DNA of 64,000 nt from Clostridia bacterium (GTDB taxonomy: Bacteria; Bacillota; Clostridia; Oscillospirales; Acutalibacteraceae): positions 1-64,000 of the forward strand of contig JAFQGI010000032.1 in the NCBI GenBank assembly GCA_017415515.1. The letters run 5' to 3'. Position 1 is the stretch's first letter; every line of letters starts with the position of its first letter. The notes beneath the pieces are model-generated. The model worked only from the letters and a program-made list of their open reading frames with translations. It did not search any database and was not told the DNA's origin. The translations under genes were made by a program, and so were the position numbers. Positions 24,598 to 34,205 of this stretch are shown here, in pieces.

Positions 24598-25682
24598 TAC
24601 TTCAGTTGTTCCAAAATTGCATTGAATTCGTCGCTGTCTCGAATCGAGTCAAACACCTTGTCTGCCAGCCAAGAATCACGGAGAATCTCACTGAGCGGGC
24701 GAGAATCCGCTGTCTCGAAATTGCTTCTCTTGCGCACCCACTCACCAAGCAACAAAGAAGCGCATCTCTCCTCCTCGGGACGGTTGTCAAACGCCATCGC
24801 CAACGCGGCGGAACGTTTTAATTGCTGAACGGCCTCATCGTAACGAAGCAGTGCGGCATAGCATTTGGCACGGCGGTAAGCCATATTGACGTTACTCCAA
24901 GTAGCTTCGAAAGCACGGCTGTCGTAGACAAGAGCATCCAAGGCATCCATTTTGTCCATGACTTTCAGTGCGTCCTCGGCGGACACCAAATCGACCAAGC
25001 GGTAAAGAGCATAAGACAACGCATCATAGGACTTGCGCAGGAAATCTCTCGTATAAGGCAATTTCTCCTCCTCCGACAACGCCCACCAAATCGCCTGCTC
25101 CTTACAATGGCTCATAGACGGAAGCGTTTCGTAGATGGCACGCCCCTTCTCCTTTTTACCCAATTCACAATAGTGGAACGCCAATCGTGCGGTGGCTTCA
25201 AAGCGAATCTCCGTATCGGGACAATACTTGATAATGCGTTCGCCCAAGGCGACGATCTCGGCATCGTATTTATCCCGATTTTCTTTCCAATCGGGAATAT
25301 TTCCGGTATCGTCACCGGCCACAAAGAGGGCATACATCAACTTGTTCAGCAGTGCATAATTGTTGGGAAACTCCGCCACCCCTGCCCGTGCAATACGAAT
25401 ACACGCGTCAATATCGCCGCTGCTGACGGCCGCTTGGAAATCGTTCAAATAACGGTCAACCGCCGTTTTCTCCGCCTGTTCGTCGATTCCCATCAGATGA
25501 TCGACGGAAATGCCGAAGAAAGCGGCAATGGTGGGAATCATTTCGATGTCGGGATAGCAGGAATCGTTTTCCCAACGAGAGATCGATTGACAGGAAACGC
25601 CCATCACCTCGGCAAACTCTTCCTGAGTGATCTCCCGTTCCTTGCGCAATCTTTTGATGGTTTTCCCAATATTTAGTTTCAC
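24597..25682 (-). CDS. XRE-family regulator with helical repeat domain
   Basis: 361 residues starting at GTG, 8 nt after AGGAGG. N-terminal helix-turn-helix (ITQEEFAEVMGVSCQSISRW, residues 18-37) and then about 290 residues of TPR-like helices. This architecture is typical of cytosolic transcription regulators in Clostridia, some controlled by peptides. No target or partner is adjacent. Confidence 0.85.
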   Translation of the reverse strand: MKLNIGKTIKRLRKEREITQEEFAEVMGVSCQSISRWENDSCYPDIEMIPTIAAFFGISVDHLMGIDEQAEKTAVDRYLNDFQAAVSSGDIDACIRIARAGVAEFPNNYALLNKLMYALFVAGDDTGNIPDWKENRDKYDAEIVALGERIIKYCPDTEIRFEATARLAFHYCELGKKEKGRAIYETLPSMSHCKEQAIWWALSEEEKLPYTRDFLRKSYDALSYALYRLVDLVSAEDALKVMDKMDALDALVYDSRAFEATWSNVNMAYRRAKCYAALLRYDEAVQQLKRSAALAMAFDNRPEEERCASLLLGEWVRKRSNFETADSRPLSEILRDSWLADKVFDSIRDSDEFNAILEQLK

Positions 25683-25733
25683 AGCAAATACCTCCTATTC
25701 AAATGATGGAAAGCAGCGCTTCTTTCTGTTCGT

Positions 25734-25762
25734 ATTGTAGCACGGTAAACACAACATTCCAA
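25734..25762 (-). promoter_or_regulatory. Promoter of the XRE regulator
   Basis: Minus-strand -35 TTGGAA (25757-25762), 17-nt spacer, -10 TACAAT (25734-25739). Confidence 0.75.
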
Positions 25763-25811
25763 TATCACGCTACGAGAGTTTTTTTCACTATGCGGTTAAG
25801 TTGAGTGATGC

Positions 25812-25849
25812 AAAAAAGGCGGTGTCACCCATTGATGCACCGCCTTTTT
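25812..25849 (-). terminator. Terminator of the rhamnosidase operon
   Basis: 12-bp stem AAAAAGGCGGTG with complement (25813-25824, 25838-25849) with T runs in either direction. On the minus strand it lies after the GH78-like gene. Confidence 0.85.
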
Positions 25850-25850
25850 C

Positions 25851-25918
25851 GTGATGTTTTGACGTAGCCAAAGTGATGTTGCGCTACGCACAGTGATGTT
25901 TGGCGGTTACATCGCCAA
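25851..25918. repeat. Mini-hairpin array 1
   Basis: GTGATG occurs at 25851, 25873 and 25893 (and at 25805 beyond the terminator). Each copy is followed by a short inverted repeat: TTTG..CAAA, TGCG-CTA-CGCA (25880-25890) and TTGGCG..CGCCAA (25900-25918). Compare array 2 at 47626-47697. Not a CRISPR: units are hairpins of differing sequence. Confidence 0.65.
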
Positions 25919-25919
25919 G

Positions 25920-28010
25920 TTATTCCACGATAATGCCGTCGGGGATGGTGACGACAGGCTCTTTGCCCTCCCGCATTTCGATGCAGATGGTGCCGTAAGG
26001 GGTGGGAATCTCCACGTTGGCGTGAGCAAAATCCAACAGGTCGGGATTGAGGCGGATACGCTTGTAGCCGGGCTCCAAAATCTCCAGGCCGGACAGCACC
26101 ATCGGCAGATGATAAAGCGGTGTGCCGCCCCAGCCGTGGCTGTGGTCAAAGCCGTAGTTCTCCTGATAAATGAAACCTTCGGGTAAGCCCTTGGGGCAGT
26201 CGAGGATCGGCTTTTTCCACATATCCAAAATCTCACGGGAGAAGCGATGGATCAGACCCGTTTTCCGCACCGCCTCCAACACAAAGTGGGCAAAATAGGG
26301 CTGGAAATAGCCCAGCGACTCGTCCTCTAAGGTGCGGGTGAGCAGAGCAGCAGGGTTGTCGTGGATCCCAAACAGCGCCGCCAACACGTTGGAGTGCAGG
26401 CGGTAATACCGCTTCTCCACATTCTGGGGCAACCACCAGCCGTCCGCGGTACGGGAGGGGGTATTGAGGCCCTCAAAGTACAGTTCACGCTCGGGGTCGT
26501 ACAGCAGGGTGTTGATGGCGATTTTCAGGTCGGCGGCACGGCTGCGGTACCGCTCCGCCTTGGCAGTATCCCCCAAGACGTCGTAAATCTTAGCGCCGCA
26601 GATGAGGCCGCCGTAGTAAAACATACTGAGGTAGGTCTGACCCAGCGCCTTGGGCGGACGGTGGAGGGTCATACCGTCCACAATCACCCAGTCCACAAAC
26701 ATAAAGGAAGGCGGATTCTCCACAATGCCGCTATCGTCCACATAAGTATGCATACGCTCCAAAAGCAATTCCAGTGCATCGGCGCACTGCCGCAACAGGT
26801 CGGTGTGGCCCGTGAAGCGGTAGAGGTCGTACAGCATCATCACCCAAATCATGCTGTAGGTGGTGTGGAACATCACGCCACCCTTGACACGCAGGATGTC
26901 GGCGGTGCGCAGCACGTCAAACTCCGCCAAACGCAGATCGCCGTAAGACAGAGCGGTCATCATGGCCTCTACGTAATAGTCGCCGGTGCAGGCCAGCGGC
27001 TCACAATGGAGGGTGCTCTCCGACTCGAACATCTGCATACACTGCTTGAGGGTATGGCGGCAGACGTCCAGCACCAGATTCAGCTCCTCATCGGAGGTCT
27101 CGGTCATAGCGCAATCCGTGATGGGGAAATGGGTCTCTAACATGGACAGGGTGGCCTCGGCAGGGGTGTCCCCCCGATTCTCGGCGATGACGTGATAGCC
27201 GCCGATACTGCGAATACCGGGGCTGATATACTCGGTGTCGCAGGTGAAGGTGAGGTGCTCGGAAGCCTCCACCTTCTCGGTCTCTCGCATTTGCACCGTC
27301 AGGTGGAGAGGGCTCTGAGTCTTGACCAGCAGATGAATGAAGCAGGAGTAAATGCGGGGATATTCAAAATCAAACTCCTGTGTGGCGCCTGCCGCCACGG
27401 TGAAGGTGTTGGCGCCGATATCCTCCTCGGTACGGGGCGGAATGGGAGCAGGAGTGGCGTGCCAGATGTTTTCCACCGGCACGGCATTGGAAAAAGCGTC
27501 CACAGGCTGACCGCCATCGTAGCAATCGGGGGCGGTGTAGGCGTGATTTTGACGGCACAGCCAGGTGGAATCGGTGGTGATCTCCTGGGTGGTGCCGTCG
27601 GCAAACTCCACCACGCCGTACAACATAAAGCCGCCGTGACCCTTGGAGAATTCATTGATGCGCACCGGCATCATCTTCACCCACGCGTGGAAATCCAAGG
27701 TGTTCCCCTCGGGATACACCTCGGAGGTGAAGGTGAAATGAGTCGGCCAAGGCTTTTCGTTATCAATGAAGAAGTCGCCGCCCACATTGGCAGGGCCGGT
27801 GGCGACGAAAGCGCCGTTGCAGTAAAGGCGGAACTCCGTATCGCCGCTGTAAGTGAGGGTTGCTTTGCGGATTTTAGATGTAAAGGCGTACGACTTTACA
27901 AACTCGCAAACCGCATAATCACTGGGTTTCTTGTCGCAGAAGCCGTTGTAAACGGTGGTCTGTGCATCCGGGTAGCGGGTAGGGTCCAGCCAGATCCAAT
28001 TCTGTTTCAT
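25920..28010 (-). CDS. Alpha-L-rhamnosidase-like glycoside hydrolase (GH78-like)
   Basis: 696 residues without a signal peptide, so intracellular. Beta-sandwich N-terminal domains (DTEFRLYCNGAFVATGPAN) precede an (alpha/alpha)6 barrel from about residue 310 with HCEPLACTGDYYVEAMMTAL and HSHGWGGTPLYHLP near the C-terminus, the catalytic regions expected in GH78. Substrate likely an L-rhamnoside; the exact linkage is unknown. It follows the RACo-like gene by 16 nt in the same direction. Confidence 0.82.
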   Translation of the reverse strand: MKQNWIWLDPTRYPDAQTTVYNGFCDKKPSDYAVCEFVKSYAFTSKIRKATLTYSGDTEFRLYCNGAFVATGPANVGGDFFIDNEKPWPTHFTFTSEVYPEGNTLDFHAWVKMMPVRINEFSKGHGGFMLYGVVEFADGTTQEITTDSTWLCRQNHAYTAPDCYDGGQPVDAFSNAVPVENIWHATPAPIPPRTEEDIGANTFTVAAGATQEFDFEYPRIYSCFIHLLVKTQSPLHLTVQMRETEKVEASEHLTFTCDTEYISPGIRSIGGYHVIAENRGDTPAEATLSMLETHFPITDCAMTETSDEELNLVLDVCRHTLKQCMQMFESESTLHCEPLACTGDYYVEAMMTALSYGDLRLAEFDVLRTADILRVKGGVMFHTTYSMIWVMMLYDLYRFTGHTDLLRQCADALELLLERMHTYVDDSGIVENPPSFMFVDWVIVDGMTLHRPPKALGQTYLSMFYYGGLICGAKIYDVLGDTAKAERYRSRAADLKIAINTLLYDPERELYFEGLNTPSRTADGWWLPQNVEKRYYRLHSNVLAALFGIHDNPAALLTRTLEDESLGYFQPYFAHFVLEAVRKTGLIHRFSREILDMWKKPILDCPKGLPEGFIYQENYGFDHSHGWGGTPLYHLPMVLSGLEILEPGYKRIRLNPDLLDFAHANVEIPTPYGTICIEMREGKEPVVTIPDGIIVE

Positions 28011-28026
28011 AAGCGCTTCGCCTCCA

Positions 28027-29508
28027 TTAAAAGGTCATATTTTTAATGAAATGTTCGGTGAAATAGGGGTCGGTTGCCAGTTCGATGACATGAATGTCAT
28101 CCGGTAAAGCCGTCAGTTTCTCACGGGCGGAAACATCCAGCAGCAAACGGCTTGCCCCATCCAAGGCGGCATTGCCCACCGGCTGAATGCGGGTAGACAA
28201 CTCACGAGGCAGCAGCCCGATGGCGGCGGCATTGCGCCCGTTGAGGCGGCTACCAAAGCCGCCGGCCACATACAGCACCTCCACCCCATCGGCAGGAAGA
28301 TTGGCGTGGTGCAACAGGGTTTGCAAGCCGGCACCAACCGCCGCTTTGGCCTGTTGCAGAGCACGGATATCCTCTTGGGTGAGGAAGAGATTCTCGATCA
28401 GCGGCACAGCCACACTGCCAAGGTAGCCGGTTTTATCCATCTCTTCGGTTACCAGCAGGCAAGCAGCGGCGTCCACAAGGCCACTGCCGCAGATGCCCTT
28501 CGCCTTACCGCCGCCGATCGTGTGGGATAGCAGGCGTCCGTTCACCAGCGCCACCTCGTCGATGGCACCCGCCACGGCGGGCATACCGCAAGAGATGCCC
28601 ACACCCTCAAAGGCAGGGCCAGCGGCAGTAGAGCAGGCGTAGAGGGTGTTTTTATGGCGAAGCAAAAGCTCACCGTTGGTGCCCATATCCGCCAACAACG
28701 TGGTGCGGTCATCCGCATCCATGCCACAGGCAAGGGCGGCGCACAAGGCATCCGCCCCGATAAAAGCAGAAGCACAAGGCGGCAAATACACCCCCCGATT
28801 GGGAGCAAGCGACGTCAGGCCAATAGCGGCAGCCGTCACCGTTTCATGAAACGCATGGGGTAACGCAAAAGGCGCGTACGAAAGCGGAGTCGGATCCGTG
28901 CCGGTGAGAAAGCACAGCATCGCCGTATTGCCGGTAATCACCACGCCGTCGATAGCGGAGGTGTGAACCCCTGCCTCCTCCGCCAAACGGCAAATAAGGC
29001 TGTTTACGGCGGCTTGGAGAGGCGTGGTGAGATCTTTCCCCTCCCCTGCCGTCTGAATGCGGGAGAGAATGTCAGCGCCAAAAGCGATTTGCGGATTGAT
29101 TCCGCCTGCCTGCGCCAGCAGGCGGCCTGCGACGTCGTATAAGCGAGCCGCCAGGGTGGTGGTGCCCACATCCACCGCCACGCCATAGGTGACAAAGGTG
29201 GGTGTCATAACAGCGGCAGGCTTTCCATCCACGATCACCGCCATCACAGATTCCGCCTCCACCGTCACGCGGCAATCCCCCTCTACTACCGCACAGCAGG
29301 AAAGGCGGATGTCGTCGGCAATCTCAAAGGCGGTCAGATGGCGTTCCTCTTCCCTCGACAGAGGGCTGAGCGCACCCGTGGCACGGATGCGGCATTTTCC
29401 GCAAATGCCCTTGCCTCCACAGGGATGAGGGGCGCGGGACAGCACCTCGCTGAGCCGCGTGCCAACCGACACTTCGTGGGCCACTCCGTTCACCCAAACC
29501 GTTGCCAT
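28027..29508 (-). CDS. RACo-like 2Fe-2S/ASKHA corrinoid-activation protein
   Basis: 493 residues. N-terminal [2Fe-2S] ferredoxin domain with Cys30, Cys36, Cys39 (PCGGKGICGKC) and Cys71/72, then a DUF4445 ASKHA ATPase domain beginning YGVAVDVGTTTLAARLYD. Relatives reductively reactivate Co(II) corrinoid proteins of methyltransferase systems. No corrinoid protein or methyltransferase gene is nearby. Start supported by AAGGAGGGG. Confidence 0.88.
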   Translation of the reverse strand: MATVWVNGVAHEVSVGTRLSEVLSRAPHPCGGKGICGKCRIRATGALSPLSREEERHLTAFEIADDIRLSCCAVVEGDCRVTVEAESVMAVIVDGKPAAVMTPTFVTYGVAVDVGTTTLAARLYDVAGRLLAQAGGINPQIAFGADILSRIQTAGEGKDLTTPLQAAVNSLICRLAEEAGVHTSAIDGVVITGNTAMLCFLTGTDPTPLSYAPFALPHAFHETVTAAAIGLTSLAPNRGVYLPPCASAFIGADALCAALACGMDADDRTTLLADMGTNGELLLRHKNTLYACSTAAGPAFEGVGISCGMPAVAGAIDEVALVNGRLLSHTIGGGKAKGICGSGLVDAAACLLVTEEMDKTGYLGSVAVPLIENLFLTQEDIRALQQAKAAVGAGLQTLLHHANLPADGVEVLYVAGGFGSRLNGRNAAAIGLLPRELSTRIQPVGNAALDGASRLLLDVSAREKLTALPDDIHVIELATDPYFTEHFIKNMTF

Positions 29509-29533
29509 CTCATCCCCTCCTTTTCATGAATCC

Positions 29534-29562
29534 ATTTTACACCCAAACACAGCAAATGTAAA
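29534..29562 (-). promoter_or_regulatory. Promoter of the RACo-rhamnosidase operon
   Basis: Minus-strand -35 TTTACA (29557-29562), 17-nt spacer, -10 TAAAAT (29534-29539), about 25 nt before the start codon. Confidence 0.75.
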
Positions 29563-29604
29563 CAAAAAATAGAAGCCGGCGGAGTGGAAATCCACTCCGC
29601 CGGC
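29562..29604 (-). terminator. Terminator of the modular secreted protein gene
   Basis: 14-bp perfect stem GCCGGCGGAGTGGA with complement (29575-29588, 29591-29604), 2-nt loop, then TTCTATTTTTTG on the minus strand. It begins 15 nt after the stop codon of the modular gene. Confidence 0.92.
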
Positions 29605-29619
29605 GGGATCAATTAGGGA

Positions 29620-32600
29620 TTATTGGCCCAGCTCCACATCCCAGTCAGCCAGATACTGCTGCAGGAGAGCCAGGTCCTTGTTGTTGACCTTGCCGTCGTC
29701 GTTGGCATCACCATAGGTGATATCAGGCTCAACAGCCACTTTCTCCATCACCATGGAGTCGACATACATATTAAAGACGCCCTCGGTGGACTGGCCGTAA
29801 TAGCCGACAAACTCCACACGGACAGAGGTAGAATCCCAAGTGTACAGGTCGATGACGACCTCGGTCCACTCGGAGGTGCTGCTGGACAGAGTTTCAACCG
29901 CCAGCTCCTCGTCAGTGAAAGCGTCTCTGAAGCGGATCCAATAGGTGGAACCGGCAGCGTCGGTGCTCTTAAACCAGAACTTCAGAGTGTAATCGGAATC
30001 TGCTTCCACAGCGATGGTCTGATATAGACCGACGTGAGAATCGCGACCCTCCAAGGCCAAAGCGTACTCGCCCTCGAAGACCACCTCGTTGGTAATCTTG
30101 GAGGAGGTGGTGTACCAATCGTAGTGCCACTTATCCCAGCCGTCCAGAGTACCGCACTCGAAGTCGCCGTTGGTCAGATAGCCATCGAACGAAGGCTCAA
30201 TGGGATCCTCGCCGCCGACCTTGACCATGGTGATGTCATCGATGATGACGCCAACGCCATCCTCGAAAGCCATCATCTGCAGATACACGGCTCTGTTCTC
30301 GCCGGACTCGAAGGTGAAGGTGATCTTCTGCCACTCGTCGTTATCCAACTGAACCATCACGCCGTCGATGTCGGCGGTGTCGGACTCGTTCTTGGTCATC
30401 AGCTTGAAGTTGCACTTATCGAAGTTCGCAGACTTCTTCACCCAGGCAGAAACCTCATACACACCATTGGGATCCACGGCGATCTGCTGACGCATATTGT
30501 GCCAAGCAGAGAGACCGTTGATCTCCACAGCGTAGTTGCTGTTATGGCCGCCCTCAACGACGGAGAACTCCACGCCGTTGGGATACCACTGAGTCCAGCC
30601 GTCGGCATTACCGGCCTCGAAGTCGCCGTTGACAACCAGGTTGCCCTCAACGGGAGGCTCAACGGGAGGCTCCACAGGAGTATCGCCGCCAACCTTAGCC
30701 AGCACCACGTCGTCGATGATGCCGGTGGCGTTGGCGTTGTTGGACATCAGAGTGAAGATGATGGAAGTGTTATTGCCGGAGTTGAACTCTACGGTGTACT
30801 GTTTCCACTCGGAACCGGCTTCGGAATAACCCTCTTTGAGGTTGGTGGTGTCAGCGCCGTCCTTGACCAGGAAGGTCAGAGCGTTGGCGTCCTTGGCCCA
30901 CAGGGTCAGCACATAGTCGGTGTTCGCCTCTACGCCAACGATCTGACGGACGTGCTGCCAAGCGCCGGCGGCGCTATACTTCAGCGCGTAGCTACCGGTG
31001 TGAGCATCCTCTACGATGGAGGGAGAAGTCCAGCCGTACAGGTTATCCCAGGGGGCCAGTTCACCGGTCTCGAAGCCGCCGTTGACGATCAGGTTCTCCA
31101 CCTCAACGGGAGGCTCATCGGGAACGATGGGATCCGCCTCAGCCTTGGTGACAACGATGTCGTCAAACCAGAAGACCTGGCCATCCTCGCCCATATTGGT
31201 GTACTGCAGCATCAGGATCAAGGTAGTGGCCTCACCGGAGTTCAGGGTGACCTCATAGTCGGCCCACTCGGTGGTGGGGGTGATCGTCTCGGAATCCAGA
31301 TCGGGACCCCAGTTGTTGTTGAACTTGACCCACAGGCCGTTGTTCAGCAGAGCCTTCATCTTGAAGGAAATAACGTAATCGGTGTTGGCCTCAACGTGGA
31401 GGTAACGATACATAGAGACCCAGTTCTTGGTGGCCTCAAACTTAGCGGAATACCAACCGGAGGCGTAGTCCACATCATCAATGGAGATGGGGCTGTCGCT
31501 GCTCCAGCCATCCACGTTGCAGTCCTCGAAGTTGTCGAACAGAACCAGATCCTTGACGGTGATGTTCAGAACAGTGTCCACAGGCAGATTCTCGAAGGTC
31601 TCCTCATCCATGGCACCGATCAGGTTCATCAGAATGGTCTCACCGGCAGTGACGGGCATCATCATAGAGGAAGCGCCCTCCTGCAAGTAGGTGTAGCTGG
31701 AATAGTCCGCATTGGCCATATCCAGATAGCCGATGCCGTCAACAGAAGCGGGGGTCACAACCAACAGGCCGTCGGACTCGACGGTGTAGTTGTAATAGTA
31801 GCCATCGGAGCCGGCGGGCACGGAAACCTCATTGTCGCCCAGAGCGAGATCAATGGGGTTCTCCTGCTTACCCTCGGCATACTTAACGGTGAAGTATACA
31901 GTATTGTTGCTCTCAGCCGCCTGAGAGATGACCAGCTCCATAGCCCAGCCGGTGGTCTCCAAAGGCAGGTACAGAGAGCCGTAGGAAGCGGTATGCTCCA
32001 CGCCATCCAGCACCACGGTCAGATCGACGCCGTTGAAGGACTCGATCAGCAGCTCGTTGCCGGACAGGGAGCCGTCCACCTGGAAGTAAACGGGCTCGGT
32101 GCCGTTGATCTCGTACAGAACGTCCGTCTCCAGCCAGTGGGGGTTGCCCTCGGTACCGGCCTTAGGAGCGGTGACGTTGATGGTGACGTCGGGGGTGACA
32201 CCGACGGGAGAGATGTAGAGGCGGACGGGGATGTAGCTCTCCAAAGTCAGGGTCAGACTACCGCTCAAAGTGTGGGTGGTACCATCCACATCAACGGAGA
32301 TGATGAAGTCCTCCGTCTGCTCGCAGGCAAAGGTGTATTCACCATTGGCAGTGGGCATATAGTCAGCCACATAGCTGGGGTTGTTGGCGGGGATAGAGAA
32401 GACGTTCTCGCCATCCTCCAGCGTATCGGGATTGTTCTCGGTGCCCAAAGGCTCGTTGTGGGAGATCATCACCTCAACGTCCTCAGCGGAATCGTTGACA
32501 TAGCCAACGACGCCGGGGCTCATAAAGGTGAAGTTGAGGGGCGCATAGATCTCGCCCCACATATCCGGCGTGTCATATACCACGCCATCAACGATAATGG

Positions 32601-32826
32601 CAGACAGGCCGTAACCGCCCACCTCCCAGCCGGCAAACACAGCCGCTTTGTACTGATAGTACACGGTGCTGTTTGCGGGGATGGTGATGTAGCCGGGGGC
32701 TGCCATCGGGTTTGCTACGTAATACGGATTCTCTGCAGAACCATCCGGCTCTGCGGCCATGACGGGAACGACGCACATAGTCATAAGCATCAGTAACGCC
32801 AAAGCCAAAGACAATGCTTTTTTCAT
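29620..32826 (-). CDS. Secreted modular protein with four N-terminal repeats, four CBM-like modules and a half dockerin
   Basis: 1068 residues. Signal peptide at 1-24 (cleavage near VMAAEP). Four beta-rich repeats of about 95 residues each open with G..NP motifs (about 30, 128, 224, 319). Four CBM4/9-like jelly-roll modules follow (427-562, 577-712, 728-871, 882-1030), three of them beginning with NGxFE. Pro-rich linkers (PVEPPVEPPVE) separate modules. The end is one dockerin repeat, GDANDDGKVNNKDLALLQQY (1039-1058); normal dockerins have two. No catalytic domain. Presumed extracellular glycan binding. Confidence 0.85.
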   Translation of the reverse strand: MKKALSLALALLMLMTMCVVPVMAAEPDGSAENPYYVANPMAAPGYITIPANSTVYYQYKAAVFAGWEVGGYGLSAIIVDGVVYDTPDMWGEIYAPLNFTFMSPGVVGYVNDSAEDVEVMISHNEPLGTENNPDTLEDGENVFSIPANNPSYVADYMPTANGEYTFACEQTEDFIISVDVDGTTHTLSGSLTLTLESYIPVRLYISPVGVTPDVTINVTAPKAGTEGNPHWLETDVLYEINGTEPVYFQVDGSLSGNELLIESFNGVDLTVVLDGVEHTASYGSLYLPLETTGWAMELVISQAAESNNTVYFTVKYAEGKQENPIDLALGDNEVSVPAGSDGYYYNYTVESDGLLVVTPASVDGIGYLDMANADYSSYTYLQEGASSMMMPVTAGETILMNLIGAMDEETFENLPVDTVLNITVKDLVLFDNFEDCNVDGWSSDSPISIDDVDYASGWYSAKFEATKNWVSMYRYLHVEANTDYVISFKMKALLNNGLWVKFNNNWGPDLDSETITPTTEWADYEVTLNSGEATTLILMLQYTNMGEDGQVFWFDDIVVTKAEADPIVPDEPPVEVENLIVNGGFETGELAPWDNLYGWTSPSIVEDAHTGSYALKYSAAGAWQHVRQIVGVEANTDYVLTLWAKDANALTFLVKDGADTTNLKEGYSEAGSEWKQYTVEFNSGNNTSIIFTLMSNNANATGIIDDVVLAKVGGDTPVEPPVEPPVEGNLVVNGDFEAGNADGWTQWYPNGVEFSVVEGGHNSNYAVEINGLSAWHNMRQQIAVDPNGVYEVSAWVKKSANFDKCNFKLMTKNESDTADIDGVMVQLDNDEWQKITFTFESGENRAVYLQMMAFEDGVGVIIDDITMVKVGGEDPIEPSFDGYLTNGDFECGTLDGWDKWHYDWYTTSSKITNEVVFEGEYALALEGRDSHVGLYQTIAVEADSDYTLKFWFKSTDAAGSTYWIRFRDAFTDEELAVETLSSSTSEWTEVVIDLYTWDSTSVRVEFVGYYGQSTEGVFNMYVDSMVMEKVAVEPDITYGDANDDGKVNNKDLALLQQYLADWDVELGQ

Positions 32827-32881
32827 AGTTTTTCCTCCCTGAAAAATTTGAAAACTGTTGAAAACAACAACTTACACGATG

Positions 32882-32911
32882 ATTGTAGCACACATTTTTG
32901 ATAAATGCAAA
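32882..32911 (-). promoter_or_regulatory. Promoter of the modular protein gene
   Basis: Minus-strand -35 TTTGCA (32906-32911), 18-nt spacer, -10 TACAAT (32882-32887), with a leader of about 50 nt. The remaining intergenic sequence to 32999 is AT-rich and shows nothing else. Confidence 0.6.
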
Positions 32912-32999
32912 CGATTTTGTGTAAATTTGTAGGTGGTTTTTTAGATATTTTAGGCAAAAAATTCCCCTTTCGTCCAAAACAAATAGATAAAACATACAG

Positions 33000-33034
33000 A
33001 AGCGTCGCAGGCGATTTTTGCCTGCGACGCTTCG
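33000..33034 (-). terminator. Terminator of the ABC-2 transporter operon
   Basis: 14-bp perfect stem GAAGCGTCGCAGGC with complement (33000-33013, 33021-33034), ending right after the last permease stop. The T run after it is imperfect. Confidence 0.8.
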
Positions 33035-33035
33035 C

Positions 33036-34205
33036 TTATCCTTTTTCTTTTCTTTTTCGCGTTCTCTGCATACGCCACCATTCGGTCAACCGACGGATGC
33101 CGAAGGCCAAGCCGACGCAGACCGCTGCATAGGCCACCATATACAGCAGATACCACCCATCAAACGGGGCACTGACAAAATAGGTAGGCGGAAACAGCAG
33201 CTTGATCCACAGATCCAGATGGAGATCAAAGAAAATGGGGCAAGCCACAATCATCACCGTCAGCAAAATCGGCAACACCGATGCCAACACGCGAATGGAG
33301 CCGCACAACCGCAAAAGCAACAAACAAAAAGCCGCACAGCACACCGCATACAGAAGCAAGATCGGTATTTCCAGCCAAGCAGACGTGGTGATGCCGCCGC
33401 ACACCAGAGCCAGCCAGGTGACCACGCTGACATTCAGCACCGCAATAAACAGGCAGGCATAGGCCACCCAGCCCCGGCGGCGCAACGGCACCAATGCGAA
33501 GGTGCCCTTTTCTTCGTCTCGCAGATAGAACAGCGCCGCCGCCAAGCCGCACAGCACCATCAAAACACCCAACAGACCCCGCACAGGAGCCATCAAATAA
33601 TTGTTGTCCACCTCCACGGAAGTGTTACCGTCCGGAGTGCGGAACAAGAACAATTCCTGATTGAATTCCACGTCGTTAAAATAGGTCATCAGCTGTTCGT
33701 CGGTGAGGGCGTCCAGCTGTTCCACATGGTCTCGCGTAAAATTCAGATAACAGGCAGGGGCGGAATAGTGTTGCAAAGCAAAATTCAGCTTTTCGCGGGC
33801 AATACGGGAAAATACCGTCTGCTCCCGTTCCACCACCGTCACCACACCGCCGCGGGTATAATGGGAGGTGACGAAGCGATCCATTTTTTCTTCCATATTG
33901 TTCGGGAACACCCACGCGGCATCCGCCTCGCCGGTGATCACCATATCCGTAGCGGCACGAGGGTCATCCACATAAGAGAACAAAATGAGGGACCGCTCGC
34001 TCATAAACCGCTCCACCAATGCGGAGGATATGGGATCGGCGGGATCGGTTTGAGAAAGCACCACGTGAATAAAACCGCTGTTGGCCTGCGCCGCCGCATC
34101 CAGCGCCAGCACCGCCAAGGGAATCAGCAATAAAATCGCCAAGAATGCCGCACGCTTATACAAGCGTTTGGACAGCATCCACAGCCATCGAAACCACCGT
34201 TTCAT
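33036..34205 (-). CDS. ABC-2 type permease subunit B
   Basis: 389 residues from MKRWFRWLWM, whose ATG overlaps the previous stop as ATGA. One N-terminal helix, a large extracytoplasmic domain with ERFMSERSLILFSYVDDPRA, then five helices. Belongs to the ABC-2 (NatB/YhgE-like) export permease class. It works with the next two genes; substrate unknown. Confidence 0.85.
   Translation of the reverse strand: MKRWFRWLWMLSKRLYKRAAFLAILLLIPLAVLALDAAAQANSGFIHVVLSQTDPADPISSALVERFMSERSLILFSYVDDPRAATDMVITGEADAAWVFPNNMEEKMDRFVTSHYTRGGVVTVVEREQTVFSRIAREKLNFALQHYSAPACYLNFTRDHVEQLDALTDEQLMTYFNDVEFNQELFLFRTPDGNTSVEVDNNYLMAPVRGLLGVLMVLCGLAAALFYLRDEEKGTFALVPLRRRGWVAYACLFIAVLNVSVVTWLALVCGGITTSAWLEIPILLLYAVCCAAFCLLLLRLCGSIRVLASVLPILLTVMIVACPIFFDLHLDLWIKLLFPPTYFVSAPFDGWYLLYMVAYAAVCVGLAFGIRRLTEWWRMQRTRKRKEKG

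Noticed and set aside
30034..32796. A 920-codon plus-strand open frame
   Set aside because: It is the exact antisense of the 1068-residue modular protein, which has a signal peptide, domains, promoter and ribosome site; the long frame is due to GC-biased codon use.
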